Assembly (NCBI RefSeq): GCF_938018035.1
Contig: NZ_CALIJF010000416.1
Coordinates: 1 to 6,317 of the forward strand
Origin: an uncultured Campylobacter sp.
GTDB taxonomy: Bacteria; Campylobacterota; Campylobacteria; Campylobacterales; Campylobacteraceae
DNA: 6,317 bases
Reading direction: 5' to 3'
Each line of letters begins with the position of its first letter. The stretch's first letter is position 1. Both the position numbers and the translations under genes were made by a program. Positions 5,768-6,317 of this stretch are shown here, in pieces. The notes below the pieces were generated by a model. The model did no database searches and was not told where the DNA came from. It saw only the letters and a program-made list of their open reading frames with translations.

Positions 5768-6023
5768 CTAAAAAAATACATTAGTGCCGCTAAATTCCAG
5801 CGTCATTATATATGGATTATAAGTGCTGTGAAATTTTAAAGCTACGGACGCCCAATATCGGCACCGCAATGCCCTCTCTTGTGACCGCACCCCCGTGCTC
5901 GGTCTGCGTAAAATAGGCAAGAACGTCCCCGTTCGCAAGCCCGTGCTCATCCAGATAGCGCGCGAGCAGCGCGGGCTCGTATATCACGAAGCCGCCCAGC
6001 TCGGAGAAAATTCGCCTTTTCAT
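5768..6023 (-). pseudogene. Small protein of unknown function, apparently frameshifted
   Basis: From ATG at 6023 the frame reads MKRRIFSELGGFVIYEPALL...EGIAVPILGV, a normal soluble protein, with AAAGG upstream. It then runs out at residue 68 (stop 5817-5819). The adjacent frame carries on from the same point with VALKFHSTYNPYIMTLEF and ends at TAG 5768-5770, with convincing beta-strand character. The total span, 256 bases, is one more than a multiple of three, as expected of one extra base; the GGG run (complement of 5851-5853) is a likely site. The restored product would be about 84 residues. I do not recognise the family; a small beta-rich protein next to another small gene could be an immunity-type protein, but nothing seen proves that. 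A sequencing error rather than real decay cannot be excluded. Confidence 0.5.
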
Positions 6024-6099
6024 TCGCGCCTTTCTTTGATCGCCGTGCGCAGAATTTTACCGCTCATTTGCCCTCTCTTTGTTTTTGTTTCGCAGCGCC

Positions 6100-6171
6100 G
6101 ATGAAATTTTATCGCCGCGCCCGCAGCAAGGATAAAATTTCATCCCCGCGATCGCGCCGCAGATGAAATTT
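6100..6171. repeat. Three-copy near-palindromic repeat on a 31-nt pitch
   Basis: GATGAAATTTTATC (6100-6113), GATAAAATTTCATC (6131-6144) and GATGAAATTT (6162-6171) begin exactly 31 bases apart, with GC-rich 17-base spacers. The first and second are perfect 14-bp inverted repeats of each other; the second and third pair over 10 bp. The second spacer holds the palindrome CGCGATCGCG (6147-6156). In RNA, the middle copy could pair with either neighbour but not both. The array lies between two minus-strand genes. No U-run follows it, so it is not a standard terminator, and it is too short for a CRISPR array. Confidence 0.6.
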
Positions 6172-6196
6172 AACCCCTCCATTTCGCGCTCAAATT

Positions 6197-6317
6197 TTAC
6201 AGCCCGCGGCTTTTCCAGCCGCCGCTCATACCTTGGCACTTATCTACGAGCCAGCGCCCATTCTTGCGCACGAGCAGGAAGCGGCGCGCAAAGCCGTGTT
6301 CGTCCTTGGCGTAGATG
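6197..6317 (-). CDS. C-terminal end of an unidentified gene running off the window
   Basis: The minus strand from the window edge encodes 39 residues ending in TAA (6197-6199): KDEHGFARRFLLVRKNGRWL, then VDKCQGMSGGWKSRGL. The pattern of a basic strand, a turn at N-G and a W-L-V-D strand looks like the last beta-hairpin of a small alpha/beta protein such as an NTF2-like fold, but too little is visible to name a family. It ends 26 bases before the repeat array and about 170 bases before the small gene at 6023, and could be co-transcribed with it. Confidence 0.6.
   Translation of the reverse strand, partial: IYAKDEHGFARRFLLVRKNGRWLVDKCQGMSGGWKSRGL

Noticed and set aside
6020..6067. 15-codon open frame whose TGA overlaps the ATG of the small gene at 6023
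   Set aside because: It has a passable ribosome binding site and ATGA overlap, so a leader peptide is conceivable, but it is too short to support without conservation data.
6100..6171. CRISPR array
   Set aside because: Copies alternate in orientation, are 14 bp or less, and spacers are only 17 bases.
6057..6182. Possible 41-residue minus-strand protein with a CC pair
   Set aside because: It has no ribosome binding site and is built largely from the repeat array, so the open frame is probably incidental.

Overview
The window looks like chromosomal DNA from a high-GC member of Campylobacter (the C. gracilis / C. showae / C. rectus / C. curvus type). This is inferred from the very frequent AAATTT/AAAATTTT words, AAAGGAG ribosome binding sites, and a dba-dsbI gene pair known from Campylobacter. 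No rRNA, tRNA, CRISPR array or insertion sequence was seen. Genus is inference; species cannot be fixed from the sequence.

Left part (73-2706, all minus strand). A three-gene metabolic cassette is read right to left: an iron-dependent alcohol/aldehyde reductase of the YqhD/BdhA type (1561-2706), a double-domain carboxymuconolactone-decarboxylase (CMD/AhpD-like) protein (651-1310) and a single-domain cupin (73-519). The CMD and cupin modules are often found fused or side by side in other bacteria, and YqhD-type enzymes are classically controlled by a divergently transcribed AraC-family regulator (YqhC). Such a regulator lies exactly where expected (2833-3261, plus strand), but it is dead: a large internal deletion, two in-frame TAG stops and a one-base frameshift. 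The 126-bp divergent gap still has good -10 boxes on both strands and an inverted repeat (GCACGAT, 19-bp gap) that may be the orphaned operator.

Middle (3262-3847). About 590 bp without an intact gene. It holds a short coding-looking relic, several perfect palindromes and, at its right end, the AT-rich promoter region of the next operon with a possible Fur-type operator.

Right-centre (3848-5677, plus strand). A tight three-gene disulfide-bond operon: dba (55-aa two-helix membrane protein), dsbI (DsbB-like quinone-linked thiol oxidase, CIMC active site), and a secreted, cysteine-free beta-propeller-like protein. In C. jejuni and H. pylori DsbI is described as one polypeptide with a DsbB-like membrane domain and a C-terminal periplasmic propeller. 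Here the two halves are separate genes, in the same reading frame, divided by one TGA and three codons, and the second half has its own signal peptide. This split DsbI is the most interesting feature of the window. A strong stem-loop follows the operon.

Right edge (5768-6317, minus strand). A small gene of unknown function that appears frameshifted (5768-6023), a three-copy near-palindromic repeat on a 31-nt pitch, and the C-terminal 39 residues of a gene running off the window.
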